From DATHZQ01 sp965216945 (GTDB taxonomy: Bacteria; Actinomycetota; Acidimicrobiia; Spongiisociales; UBA5794), in assembly GCA_965216945.1 (NCBI GenBank), contig CBDCGU010000003.1, positions 744,001 to 808,000 of the forward strand: DNA of 64,000 bases. The letters run 5' to 3'. The translations under genes and the position numbers were made by a program. Every line of letters starts with the position of its first letter. Positions within the stretch are counted from its first letter, which is position 1. The notes beneath the pieces are model-generated. The model was not told where the DNA came from and did no database searches. It was given only the letters and a program-made list of their open reading frames with translations. This document shows, in pieces, positions 8,361 through 16,643 of the stretch.

Positions 8361-10430
8361 GTGAACGTCTACCCACCTGAGAAGATCCGCAACGTCGCGC
8401 TCGTCGGGCACAGCGGGTCGGGGAAGACGACACTCGCGGAGGCATTGTTGTATCGCGCCGGCACGATCAAACGTCTCGGCCGGGTCGAGGACGGGTCGAC
8501 GGTCATGGACTACGACCCGGAAGAGCACAAACGCAGCATGTCGCTCTCGCTCTCCTACGCACCGTTCGAGTGGAAGGGCCACAAGATCAACCTCCTCGAC
8601 ACGCCCGGCTACGCCGACTTCATCGGGGACATGTATGCCGCGCTGCGGGTTGCGGACCTCGCCGTCTTCGTGGTGAACGCCGTCGACGGCGTGGAGGTCG
8701 GTACCGAGCGGGCGTGGCGCATCGCCGAGCAACTCGACGTGCCACGCATGATCTTCATCAACAAGCTCGACAAGGAGCGTTCCTCGTTCCAGCGCACGCT
8801 CGAACAGTTGCGCGACCGTTTCGGTGCGGGGATCGCCCCGCTGGAGCTCCCGATCGGCGAAGAGGCCGGCTTTCACGGTGTCGCCGACCTCTTCACGGAC
8901 AAGGCGTACATCTACGACTCCGGCCACGCCGAGGAAGCCGAGATCCCGAGCGAGATGGAGGCTCTCGAACACGAGGTCCACGACAACCTCGTCGAGGGCA
9001 TCGTCGTCGCCGATGACGATCTGCTTGAGCGCTACCTCGAGGGGGACGTCCCTTCCGTTCACGAGCTGGAGAAGACGATGGCGGTCGGCGTTGCCAATGC
9101 CACTGTGTTCCCCGTCGTGTGCGGATCGGCTCTCGGCCCCATCGCCGTCGACCGGCTGGCCGACTTCATCGTCGAGATCGGACCTTCACCGGCCGTGCGC
9201 AACAAGGTCGAGGTCGTCGCCGGCAACGAGACGATGGAGATCGAGGGGTCACCGACAGGCGATCCCCTGGTCTTCGTCTTCAAGACCGTGGCCGACCCGT
9301 ACGTCGGTCAGATCTCCATGTTCAAGGCGCTGTCCGGCACCGTGAAGCAGGACAGCACGCTGCACAACGCACGCTCCGGCAGCGACGAGCGCTTCGCCAA
9401 GATCGCCTACCTCGTGGGCAAGGAATCCGAGCTGCTCACCGAGGTGCCGGCGGGAGATCTCGGAGCCGTCGCCAAGCTCAACGACACCGCCACGGGTGAC
9501 ACGCTGTCGCCGAAGAACAAGCCGGTGCGAGTTGCCGGCATCGAGAAGCCGGCCCCCGTGCTGGCCACCGCCATCCATGCGGCGACGCAGGCCGACGAGG
9601 ACAAGCTGGCCAACGCGCTCCGCCGCCTGCAGGAAGAAGACTCGGCCCTCGTCGTCGAACGCAACGACGAGACCAAGCAAACGCTGCTGCGCGGCATGGG
9701 TGAGACTCATCTCCAGATCACGATCGAGAAGCTGGCACGCAAGTTCGGAGTCGAAGTGGAGACGGAGCCGGTGAAGGTGGCCTACCGCGAGACCATCCAC
9801 GGCAAAGCCCGTGCCGAGGGCAAGTTCAAGAAACAGTCCGGCGGCCGCGGTCAGTTCGGCGTCGCCATCATCGAGGTCGAGCCACTCCCCCGCGGCGCAG
9901 GGTTCGAGTACGTCGACGCCATCAAAGGCGGATCGATCCCGCGCCAGTTCATCCCGGCCGTGGAGCAGGGCATCAAGGAGACGATGGCCGACGGTGGTGT
10001 CTTCGGATACCCGGTCGTTGACGTGCGTGTGCACTGTGTCGACGGCAAGTACCACTCCGTCGACTCGTCGGAGATGTCCTTCAGGATGGCCGGCAGACTG
10101 GGCTTCCGTGCCGCGATGGCGGACGCCAACCCTGTGATGCTCGAGCCGGTGTCGAAGATCGAGGTGACGGTTCCCAGCCAGTATCAGGGCGACGTGATGG
10201 GCGATCTGTCCTCGCGACGTGGTCAGGTACAAGGCACCGAGGCTGCCCCGGGCGGCCTGCAACGCATCACTGCGCTGGTGCCGTCATCGGAGATCCTGCG
10301 ATACGCCATCGACCTGCGGTCGATCACCCAGGGCTGGGGCACGTTCACCGCCGAGCACGACCACTACGAGGAGCTCCCCTCCCACATGGTCGACGCCGTC
10401 CGCCGCCAGCAGGAGGACGACGCGGACTGA
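8361..10430 (+). CDS. Elongation factor G-like GTPase, EF-G2 (FusA2) type
   Basis: This 689-residue translational GTPase has all five EF-G domains. G1 is GHSGSGKTT (residues 17-25), G3 is DTPGYADF (from residue 80) and G4 is NKLD (134-137). The catalytic His of canonical EF-G (DTPGHVDF) is Tyr, as in the actinobacterial FusA2/EF-G2 subfamily, so I do not call it the main translocase. GTG 8361 has GGAGG at 8349-8353, seven nt upstream; the longer frame would run through the tRNA. No ribosomal-protein operon is near, which also fits a paralogue. EF-G2 proteins bind ribosomes but their role is poorly defined. Confidence 0.9.
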   Translation: MNVYPPEKIRNVALVGHSGSGKTTLAEALLYRAGTIKRLGRVEDGSTVMDYDPEEHKRSMSLSLSYAPFEWKGHKINLLDTPGYADFIGDMYAALRVADLAVFVVNAVDGVEVGTERAWRIAEQLDVPRMIFINKLDKERSSFQRTLEQLRDRFGAGIAPLELPIGEEAGFHGVADLFTDKAYIYDSGHAEEAEIPSEMEALEHEVHDNLVEGIVVADDDLLERYLEGDVPSVHELEKTMAVGVANATVFPVVCGSALGPIAVDRLADFIVEIGPSPAVRNKVEVVAGNETMEIEGSPTGDPLVFVFKTVADPYVGQISMFKALSGTVKQDSTLHNARSGSDERFAKIAYLVGKESELLTEVPAGDLGAVAKLNDTATGDTLSPKNKPVRVAGIEKPAPVLATAIHAATQADEDKLANALRRLQEEDSALVVERNDETKQTLLRGMGETHLQITIEKLARKFGVEVETEPVKVAYRETIHGKARAEGKFKKQSGGRGQFGVAIIEVEPLPRGAGFEYVDAIKGGSIPRQFIPAVEQGIKETMADGGVFGYPVVDVRVHCVDGKYHSVDSSEMSFRMAGRLGFRAAMADANPVMLEPVSKIEVTVPSQYQGDVMGDLSSRRGQVQGTEAAPGGLQRITALVPSSEILRYAIDLRSITQGWGTFTAEHDHYEELPSHMVDAVRRQQEDDAD

Positions 10431-10469
10431 TGGTCTGGGTGGGCTGCAGCCACCCAGACCGTCAGTCCG
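10423..10469 (+). terminator. Terminator hairpin overlapping the EF-G2 stop codon
   Basis: CGGACTGA (last codons and stop) pairs with TCAGTCCG, and GGTCTGGGTGG pairs with CCACCCAGACC. They are joined by one U-G wobble (10431 with 10461), giving a 20-bp stem with a 7-nt loop. It lies between convergent genes and could serve both strands. The stem base is shared with the relic's hairpin at 6343-6388 while the upper stem differs in sequence but still pairs. Confidence 0.75.
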
Positions 10470-10602
10470 TAGGCAGTTTGCTGCGCAAACTGCTGCTACG
10501 CGGGATGCAACTCCGCCCCAATCCTTCGGCGGATTGCCCCGCAAGCAGGCTGCAGGCGACACCGGCACCACGCACAACCCGCAGGGCCCGGATCGGTCCT
10601 CG
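10470..10602. repeat. Further hairpins between convergent EF-G2 and peroxidase genes
   Basis: Two more inverted repeats follow the terminator: GCAGTTTGC/GCAAACTGC at 10473-10493 (9 bp, 3-nt loop) and CAATCC/GGATTG at 10519-10536 (loop TTCGGC). No gene is visible. They may be minus-strand termination signals for the peroxidase operon. Confidence 0.5.
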
Positions 10603-12096
10603 TCAGCCGGCGACGTGGAACACGTCGTCGGGTACATCGAGACCGGTGTTGCGCCGCACGACATCCGCCAGCCTGGTGTTGCCGATGGCAATGCGATCGA
10701 ACGCAGACAGCTCCGGATCGTTCTCGAACCAGTAGAAGTCGCCGTCGCGCAACCGCGTGAACTGGTCGACCAGTGCGGCGAGCAGCAGGTCGCCCACGTA
10801 GCGCCCCGGCCGTGGACTCTCGGCCAAGGCGCCGACCCACGGATCGAGCTCGTCGATCCTGCCGCCGTAGACCCCGTCGAGCCGGGCTGCGAGTGCCGCG
10901 TCGTCTGTCAGCGACGTGAAGTCGCTCACGGGTGGTAGCCCGAAGACGGCTCGGCAACCGTTGTAATCGGGCAGCTCATGGTCGCGTCCTCGCTGGATGT
11001 TCAGCGACGCCAGGTCGAGCATGGCGATGGTGTCCCGCCGGAACAGGAACTCACGCAGCCCGTCGACGAGGGTCGTGTCGACATGCGCCATACGGCGGTG
11101 AGCCAATCGTGACAGGAACGGTTCGATACCGAGCCGGTCCACCAGCTCGGGGGTGAAGAAGACGTGCTCGAGGGGCAATCGACGGTCGGCGACGTTGAGT
11201 GCCACGTCCTCCCGCACCATCGAATGGCCCAGCCGGTAGCACGCTGCGGCGAACAGATTCGAGATCCCGGGATCGACGGCGGGCTTGAAGCCGTTGTACG
11301 CCGGCATCGCATCGGGACCGAGCAGCGCCGGCAGGAACTCGTAGTACGTGATGGCCTGCATCTGGGCGCCGACGACCTTGCGGGCGCGCTGGTACAGCTC
11401 CTCGTCGTCGAGCCCAGGTTGTCGTGCGTCGATCACGTCGCACAGCCGGTTGTGCTCGCGGACGAACAAGGCGTGGAGCGAGGTCAGCACCGGGTGCTCG
11501 TTGGCGCGCACGTCTCCCGCCAGGAAGAAGCGCTCCGGGTCGCCGTCCCCGGCGTTCTGGAACGGCTCCGCTCCGTCGTTCTTGGGCGGAAGATCTCCAT
11601 CCGGCCCGCCGCTGGTCCGCAACCTCCCCCTCCCGCCGCGGAGTGCCGATGCTCGCCTGTCGTCGACGCCGTACACATTGGAGGCGTCCACATAGGCCGT
11701 CTGCCGGTTTCGGATCTCGCCGGACGTGCGCTTGGAACGACTGAACGCGATCGACGTGCCTCTGAACTCGACCGTGGGGTCGTCCAGGGGCACGGGAATG
11801 GCTGCGGGTTCGCCATGGTCGGGCTCGACCAGATCGAGCTCGTGGTCGAGGAACTGCCCCCAGGCCCAGACGAACTCGGAGCGATCGTACTCGTCGAGAC
11901 GCGCCAGACGGTCCCGCTGGGCGGCGACTGCATTGCTGATCGCACGCGGGCTCGGCTGCCGGTTCGGATCGAACGTTGCGCCACTCGCACCGAGTGACAG
12001 CAACGGGCGACCGACCTTGCCCGTATCGCGTCCGGCGTTGTCGCTCCCGTCGATCGTGCGAAATCGGGTGGTGATCTGTGGGGTCGGGGTCGTCAT
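10603..12096 (-). CDS. Animal-type haem peroxidase family protein
   Basis: This 497-residue protein belongs to the peroxidase-cyclooxygenase superfamily (animal haem peroxidase). The distal His85 lies in WGQFLDHELDL, the catalytic Arg197 in GDVRANEHP and the proximal His291 in RLGHSMV. These are the three residues needed for haem ligation and peroxide cleavage. There is no clear signal peptide, so it may act inside the cell. Length suits a single catalytic domain, as in bacterial members. It overlaps the upstream unknown gene by 4 nt (ATGA at 12093-12096) and is last in a small operon behind a SARP regulator. The substrate (halide, phenol or lipid) is unknown. Confidence 0.9.
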   Translation of the reverse strand: MTTPTPQITTRFRTIDGSDNAGRDTGKVGRPLLSLGASGATFDPNRQPSPRAISNAVAAQRDRLARLDEYDRSEFVWAWGQFLDHELDLVEPDHGEPAAIPVPLDDPTVEFRGTSIAFSRSKRTSGEIRNRQTAYVDASNVYGVDDRRASALRGGRGRLRTSGGPDGDLPPKNDGAEPFQNAGDGDPERFFLAGDVRANEHPVLTSLHALFVREHNRLCDVIDARQPGLDDEELYQRARKVVGAQMQAITYYEFLPALLGPDAMPAYNGFKPAVDPGISNLFAAACYRLGHSMVREDVALNVADRRLPLEHVFFTPELVDRLGIEPFLSRLAHRRMAHVDTTLVDGLREFLFRRDTIAMLDLASLNIQRGRDHELPDYNGCRAVFGLPPVSDFTSLTDDAALAARLDGVYGGRIDELDPWVGALAESPRPGRYVGDLLLAALVDQFTRLRDGDFYWFENDPELSAFDRIAIGNTRLADVVRRNTGLDVPDDVFHVAG

Positions 12097-12932
12097 GAGG
12101 CCTCCGTTACGAGAAGCGTGCCGAGCTCCACGAAGTCGATCTCCCGCTGGGTGGCGGCTTCGCGGAGCACCAGCCGAGCGGTGTGGTAACCCGTGTGGAG
12201 ATGGAGGTCTGTGGTGATCATCGAACCGCGTCCGGACAGCTCGACGATGTGGCGCTCCCCGCTCGGCGTCGTCAGGTACAGCTCACCTGCGATCGGTCCA
12301 GGGGGTGCGGGATCCAACTCCACCTCGATGTGCGGGTCAGGCGAGACCATGGGGTGCGGCTTGTGTGCCTGTGGACGGAGGTCGACGAACCGTTCTCCTT
12401 CGACGGCGTAGACGGCGCGGATGTGCGGATCCCGACGTGGCGAAGTCTGCGCATCTGCCTCCGCCTGACGCGGCTCGACCTCGACCTCTTCGTCAGGTTC
12501 GAAGAGGGCAAGACGCTCGCTCATCCAGCCGGCGGCCGGGGCGGCGTCCCAGCCGGGCCAGCGCTGGACGTGGTTCTCGGCAGCGTCGTGGTGGCTGATC
12601 ACGAGGACAGAGGACTCCTCCCCGGCGTCGGTCTCGCGCTGCTGGAACATGACGGTGTACACACCGACGTCCTCCCAGCCCTCCATCGTCGCCGGGTCGA
12701 TCCGCTCGACCTCGTCCGCTCGGTCCTCGCCGATCGCTTCATGCAGCCACATCGCAGCGACGTCTTCGGTGGTCCGCGTCCGTTCGTTCTCCTCGTTGAC
12801 GGCCTCCGCCAGCTTGGCGGCGCACCAGGCCAGCAGCTCCTCCTCCGATCGAATCCCCATTGCTTCCAGCGCAGCGGCGCGTGCCTGCGTGAGCCGGGGC
12901 AACCCGAAGCGCCGTGCCTCGTGCTCGGTCAC
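12093..12932 (-). CDS. Unknown protein, HhH-like N-terminus and beta-rich C-terminus, peroxidase partner
   Basis: I do not recognise this 279-residue protein. Its first 35 residues (RLTQARAAALEAMGIRSEEELL) resemble the helix-hairpin-helix repeats seen in DUF4332-like proteins. An acidic, glutamate-rich linker follows near residues 145-165. The last roughly 110 residues alternate hydrophobic and polar positions like a beta-sandwich. No signal peptide, membrane segment or catalytic motif is evident. GTG 12932 has an excellent ribosome site (AGGAGGTGAGG). Its stop overlaps the peroxidase start, so the two proteins are made together. It may scaffold or chaperone the peroxidase; that is inferred only from coupling. 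Confidence 0.75.
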   Translation of the reverse strand: MTEHEARRFGLPRLTQARAAALEAMGIRSEEELLAWCAAKLAEAVNEENERTRTTEDVAAMWLHEAIGEDRADEVERIDPATMEGWEDVGVYTVMFQQRETDAGEESSVLVISHHDAAENHVQRWPGWDAAPAAGWMSERLALFEPDEEVEVEPRQAEADAQTSPRRDPHIRAVYAVEGERFVDLRPQAHKPHPMVSPDPHIEVELDPAPPGPIAGELYLTTPSGERHIVELSGRGSMITTDLHLHTGYHTARLVLREAATQREIDFVELGTLLVTEAS

Positions 12933-12952
12933 GAGTCCTCACCTCCTTGGCT

Positions 12953-12987
12953 GTGGTGGGCTGGGCCGTGCAGCCGCAGCCCACCAC
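12953..12987 (-). terminator. Hairpin between the two unknown peroxidase-cluster genes
   Basis: GTGGTGGGCTG pairs perfectly with CAGCCCACCAC (11 bp, 13-nt loop). It lies just after the stop of the 13001-13558 gene and before the ribosome site of the next gene. It could terminate or attenuate transcription within the cluster, giving more of the upstream product. Confidence 0.65.
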
Positions 12988-13000
12988 GCTTCGTTGTCGT

Positions 13001-13558
13001 TCAGTGCCCGTAGATCTGGACGTGGCCCTTGTCGTGGCCGGTGATGACGCCCATCTCGCCGCACGGGTTGCGGAAGGCAACCACCGCGGTCAGGTCGTAC
13101 ACGGCGGGCTTGACGTCGCCGGCCGGGACGGCGCCTGCCGGGATCCTGACCACGTAGTCCAGGTGCACGCGACCGTCATCGAACAGCCGGCAGCCCTCGA
13201 AGTCCTGCTCGAGCGGATGACCCACGATGGCGCTCAACGAGGTGCGCTGGCCGTTGTCGGCACGTTCGAAGTACACCTCGTAGCACATGGTGCCGCTGAC
13301 GCACTTCCAGATGTCCCCGAGAAGCCAGATCGAGAACCGAAGCTGCCACGGCGTGGTCTCCTTGATGATGCCCGGCGGGTAGATGCCGTGGGGATCCTCG
13401 ACCCGCATGTCGAAGTAGCCCTCGAGGTCATCCGTCGGCGGCTTCCAGATCTCCAGCGGGTTCTTGTAGGGTCGCCCGTCGTGCTCATCGTGAGCATGGC
13501 CGTTGTGGTCGGGGACTTCGGTGAGCCCGAAGTCGACGGTTGTGTCGGTCAAGGTCAT
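13001..13558 (-). CDS. Unknown 185-residue protein of the peroxidase cluster
   Basis: I do not recognise the family. ATG 13558 is chosen because AGGAGG lies 9 nt upstream (13568-13573); the longer frame from 13600 lacks this. The N-terminus is His/Asp-rich (DHNGHAHDEHDG), which could bind metal. The core is rich in aromatic residues and predicted strands (PWQLRFSIWLLGDIWK, CYEVYFERAD), with four cysteines spread through the middle and C-terminus. It ends in ITGHDKGHVQIYGH. No export signal is seen. Its position between the regulator and the peroxidase genes suggests a shared function. It is separated from the next gene by a strong hairpin. Confidence 0.75.
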   Translation of the reverse strand: MTLTDTTVDFGLTEVPDHNGHAHDEHDGRPYKNPLEIWKPPTDDLEGYFDMRVEDPHGIYPPGIIKETTPWQLRFSIWLLGDIWKCVSGTMCYEVYFERADNGQRTSLSAIVGHPLEQDFEGCRLFDDGRVHLDYVVRIPAGAVPAGDVKPAVYDLTAVVAFRNPCGEMGVITGHDKGHVQIYGH

Positions 13559-13678
13559 GGCGGTAGTCCTCCTTGGTTCGCCTTGTCCTTGGCGATACAC
13601 CTACCGGCCGGGACTTCACCGCTGCGAAAAGGCAGATGAACACCGGATTGCTCTGCGCTTAATCTGCACTGTGCCCCG

Positions 13679-14614
13679 TCAACCCTTGCGCAGCAAAACC
13701 TTGAAGAGTGCCGTGGTGTCGGGATGCGGTGCCACATCGAGGTCCTCCTGGAGTGCCGCGACGCAATCGGCGTACTGGCGGGCAACGAGCTGGTACTGAT
13801 CGATGGCGGCGTACGCCCGCATCAGCAGCCTGTGAGCGGTCTCCCGGCACCGATCGAGACGCAGCATCTCGTGGCACAGATCCACACATCGGTGCATGTC
13901 GCCGCGGCCGAACGCAAAGCCTGCAACGCACTCGATGGCCCACACGTTGCGCTCGCTGAGAAGCCGGCGATCCATCAGATACCAGTCCCCGGAGCAGTCG
14001 TCGGCGAACAGCGGCCCGCGGTAGATCTCCATCGCCCGCAGATACCGACGTTCCGCCTCGGGCTCGGCTCCAAAGGTGCGGAGCTGGTCGGCCTCCCGAA
14101 TCAGCTCCTCGAACACCTCGACATCGGTGAGGAGCGACAGTGAGCACGAGATCGAGTACGCACCGTCCTGGTGGATGACGAAGGGACCCTCACCGCCGGC
14201 CTCCAGAGACCGCCGCAACCCGTAGATGGCCACATTGAGGTTGTTGCGGGCGGCGTTCGCACTCGAATGCGGCCACAGAAGATCCATCAGCGTCTCCCGG
14301 CCGATCGGTTTGCCCCGGTGCAGCACCAGGTACCGCAACACCATCAGTCCACGCTGCGTTGACCACGCCTCGATCGGCGTGCCGCGCACCCACACGTCCG
14401 TTCCGCCGAGGGCACGAACGACGACGTCGGCATGCTCCGGTCCAAACTCCGGCAACGTCGCATTCGATGACGACGGCTCCGATGCCGCATGGCGTGATGG
14501 CGCCAACGGATCCGCCGTCTCGGCGGACGGCGCGCTCGGATGGCGTGCGATGCTGCGCCACAACGCTCGCAAGGAGCGATGCGACGGCGTCTGCGGTGGT
14601 TGTCCCTCGTCCAA
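13679..14614 (-). CDS. SARP/BTAD-family transcriptional regulator
   Basis: This 311-residue protein has a disordered N-terminus of about 60 residues. An OmpR-type winged helix follows (RALGGTDVWVRG through GRETLMDLLWP and NNLNVAIYGLRRSL). The rest is an all-helical bacterial transcriptional activation domain (residues about 165-305, with YRGPLFADD and CVAALQEDLDVAP). This is the SARP architecture of actinobacterial pathway activators. It would bind DNA as the local activator of the peroxidase cluster just downstream. The 120-bp gap that follows contains TTGACG overlapping its own stop codon, a possible -35 element. The 150 bp upstream of it hold no gene. Confidence 0.85.
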   Translation of the reverse strand: MDEGQPPQTPSHRSLRALWRSIARHPSAPSAETADPLAPSRHAASEPSSSNATLPEFGPEHADVVVRALGGTDVWVRGTPIEAWSTQRGLMVLRYLVLHRGKPIGRETLMDLLWPHSSANAARNNLNVAIYGLRRSLEAGGEGPFVIHQDGAYSISCSLSLLTDVEVFEELIREADQLRTFGAEPEAERRYLRAMEIYRGPLFADDCSGDWYLMDRRLLSERNVWAIECVAGFAFGRGDMHRCVDLCHEMLRLDRCRETAHRLLMRAYAAIDQYQLVARQYADCVAALQEDLDVAPHPDTTALFKVLLRKG

Positions 14615-14765
14615 CCCGGCTCCATTCAGGGGGTGAGCCCGGCCCGCTTCGGTTGTCTATCTGTTCAGAGTGTGGATCCAATCCGCAGATACGTCGTTTC
14701 ATCTCCAAACCTACAGATGGCGATCGCGGGTGTGGCGAGATGGCTCCCGCCGGAGCAGGAAGGTC

Positions 14766-15689
14766 TCAGCTGGTCACCAGGCTCACGGCGATGCCGTCGA
14801 GAATGTCGCGCTCGGACACGGTGATGGCTCCCGCACCGAGGTGGCGGAGGGCACGTTCGGCGACCACGGCGCCGCCGAGTAGCACAGGCGCTCGAGCAGG
14901 ATCGAGCGAAGGTATGGCCGCAATCTCCGCAAGAGTCAACGTGGCCAGCCGGTCGGCCAACTCGTGCAACGCGGCGAGAGACACCTCGGTGCCATGCACC
15001 ACATCGCTGTCGTACACCTCCAGCCCCCGATGGATCGCCGCCAGCGCGGTGTAGGTGCCTCCCACTCCGACGACGGTTGCTCCCCCGGCTGCAATCGAGA
15101 CGTGTGTTGCGAGCAGTTCGTCGACATGGTGGCGGGCTGCGGCGAGCTGAGCCACAGTGGCCGGCTTGTCGGGCAAAGCCCGTTCGGTGAGACGCACAGA
15201 GCCGATGTCGACACTCACGACCCGGTCGGGTACGTCATGGCCTGCGACGAATTCCGTACTGCCCCCTCCTGGGTCGACGACGAGAAAGGGGGGCGGCGCA
15301 TCGAGGCCGCCCGTGGAGCCGGCGAAGGACAGAGCCGCCTCTGCGGCGCCATCGATCACCTCGGGTCGGGCGCCGATGGCGAGTTCAGCCCGGTCGAGAA
15401 AGACGTCACGGTTGGCGGCATCCCGTGTCGCGGACGTCGCCACCGCCCGCACCGCCTCGCACTCCCACGATCGGATGGCGTCCCCATATCGTCGCAGCAC
15501 CGCCACCGTCCTGTCGATGGCTTCGGTTTGCAGCTCGCCGGTCCTATCCACCGCTTGGCCGAGATGGGTCACGGTGGAGCGATGGTCAAGCCAGGCGACA
15601 CGGGGCTGGAGCAGGCCCGGACCGGCGACGTCGGCAACCAGCATCCTGGCGGTGTTGGTGCCGATGTCGAGGGCGGCAACCCGTGTCAT
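14766..15689 (-). CDS. ppx: Exopolyphosphatase / guanosine pentaphosphate phosphatase family protein
   Basis: This 307-residue protein is a Ppx/GppA phosphatase of the short, two-domain actinobacterial form. The N-terminus ALDIGTNTARMLVADV is the phosphate-1 loop of the ASKHA fold. VVDPGGGSTEFV is the second phosphate-binding loop and GVGGTYTALAA the third. ATG 15689 overlaps the stop of the DUF501 gene (ATGA at 15686-15689). It would hydrolyse polyphosphate ends or pppGpp, linking phosphate storage and the stringent response. It closes the conserved eno-ftsB-DUF501-ppx operon. Confidence 0.9.
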   Translation of the reverse strand: MTRVAALDIGTNTARMLVADVAGPGLLQPRVAWLDHRSTVTHLGQAVDRTGELQTEAIDRTVAVLRRYGDAIRSWECEAVRAVATSATRDAANRDVFLDRAELAIGARPEVIDGAAEAALSFAGSTGGLDAPPPFLVVDPGGGSTEFVAGHDVPDRVVSVDIGSVRLTERALPDKPATVAQLAAARHHVDELLATHVSIAAGGATVVGVGGTYTALAAIHRGLEVYDSDVVHGTEVSLAALHELADRLATLTLAEIAAIPSLDPARAPVLLGGAVVAERALRHLGAGAITVSERDILDGIAVSLVTS

Positions 15690-16216
15690 CGGCGTTTCGG
15701 CTCCCGCCAGGCAGGATTGCGCACCACCTCGTCCTCCAGCTCGGTCACACAGGGCAAACGGCAATCGAGCGGTTCGATGTCGTCGGCGGTGTGCTCACCG
15801 ACCGGATTGTCGTTACCCGCCGCATGATCCGCATAGTGCGCATGAAGGCACTTCACACCGTGGCTGGTCCCCCCGACACCGCCCGACGGTCCATATGGCG
15901 GAGCGTTGGGTTCGATGAGCGCATCTCGGTCGCGTTGGTAGCGGAGGCCCGCCGCAACGAATCGCTCTTGGATCGCGGGATCGGCGGCGATCCACTCCTC
16001 GGCGGTGCGAACGCCTCCGCGCGACTCGATGCGACCGATCCGCCGTACCGCCAGTGGACACGTGAGCCAGTAGCGGGTGGGAAACGGCGTCCCGTCGTCG
16101 AGGTGCGGAGGCACGGCGATGACGACCGGCAGGCCCAGGTGACACTCGGCGACGACGTCGATCGTCGATCGTGGCTCCCGCCCGAGCTGGGCGGCGACCA
16201 CGGCTCGGTCATCCAT
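15686..16216 (-). CDS. DUF501 domain-containing protein
   Basis: This 176-residue protein matches the DUF501 family by its N-terminus (LGREPRSTIDVVAECHLGLPVV), the cysteine in WLTCPLAVRRIGRIES and the C-terminal HGVKCLHAHYADHAAG segment. The conserved Cys and His residues suggest metal binding, but the function is unknown. ATG 16216 overlaps the ftsB stop by 8 nt, and its own stop overlaps the ppx start. In Mycobacterium the same place, between the ftsB-like gene and ppx, is held by Rv1025. A longer frame from 16345 lies over ftsB and is not used. Confidence 0.85.
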   Translation of the reverse strand: MDDRAVVAAQLGREPRSTIDVVAECHLGLPVVIAVPPHLDDGTPFPTRYWLTCPLAVRRIGRIESRGGVRTAEEWIAADPAIQERFVAAGLRYQRDRDALIEPNAPPYGPSGGVGGTSHGVKCLHAHYADHAAGNDNPVGEHTADDIEPLDCRLPCVTELEDEVVRNPAWREPKRR

Positions 16217-16643
16217 CCGATTCGAGATCTCGACCGCTGAGGAAGTCCCAGATCTTCTCGACGAGGCTCCGTCCATCGGCGGGTTGCGCAGATGGCACCC
16301 CGTCCGGGGGTGCGTCGCTGCGCACCGGGGGCGCTTCCACCGCATACCCGACCTCGCCTGGCCGAACGAGACCGAGCTCCTCGCGGGCGATGCGCTCGAC
16401 TTCGATCGGCGTCATCAGCAGCGTCGCCTCCTCTTCGAGCCGCTCGTTCTCGAGCATGAGTGCGTCGAGCTTGGCTTGTGCGGCCTCGACCTGCCGCTCC
16501 TGCGCCAGGAGTTGACGAAACGGGAAGATGCCGGCCAGCGTGATCGCCAGCGCCACGATGAGGAGAACGGCGAGCCAGCCGGCAGAGCGGCCGCGCTGGC
16601 CGTCCTGCCACTCGGTATGGCGATCAATCGACGCATCCGTCAC
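16209..16643 (-). CDS. ftsB: Septum formation initiator, FtsB/DivIC family
   Basis: This 144-residue bitopic membrane protein has one transmembrane segment (residues about 22-42, AGWLAVLLIVALAITLAG). A coiled coil follows (LLAQERQVEAAQAKLDALMLEN), ending in IEVERIAREELGLVRPGEVGY, the FtsB/DivIC signature. It would join FtsL and FtsQ in the divisome and act outside the membrane. GTG 16643 makes a GTGA overlap with the eno stop. An ATG at 16667 inside eno is an alternative. The C-terminal tail is Pro/Asp-rich and probably disordered. Confidence 0.85.
   Translation of the reverse strand: MTDASIDRHTEWQDGQRGRSAGWLAVLLIVALAITLAGIFPFRQLLAQERQVEAAQAKLDALMLENERLEEEATLLMTPIEVERIAREELGLVRPGEVGYAVEAPPVRSDAPPDGVPSAQPADGRSLVEKIWDFLSGRDLESDG

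Noticed and set aside
10603..12096. Phage or toxin function for the peroxidase operon
   Set aside because: All three haem-peroxidase residues are present and no phage, toxin or immunity motif was seen.
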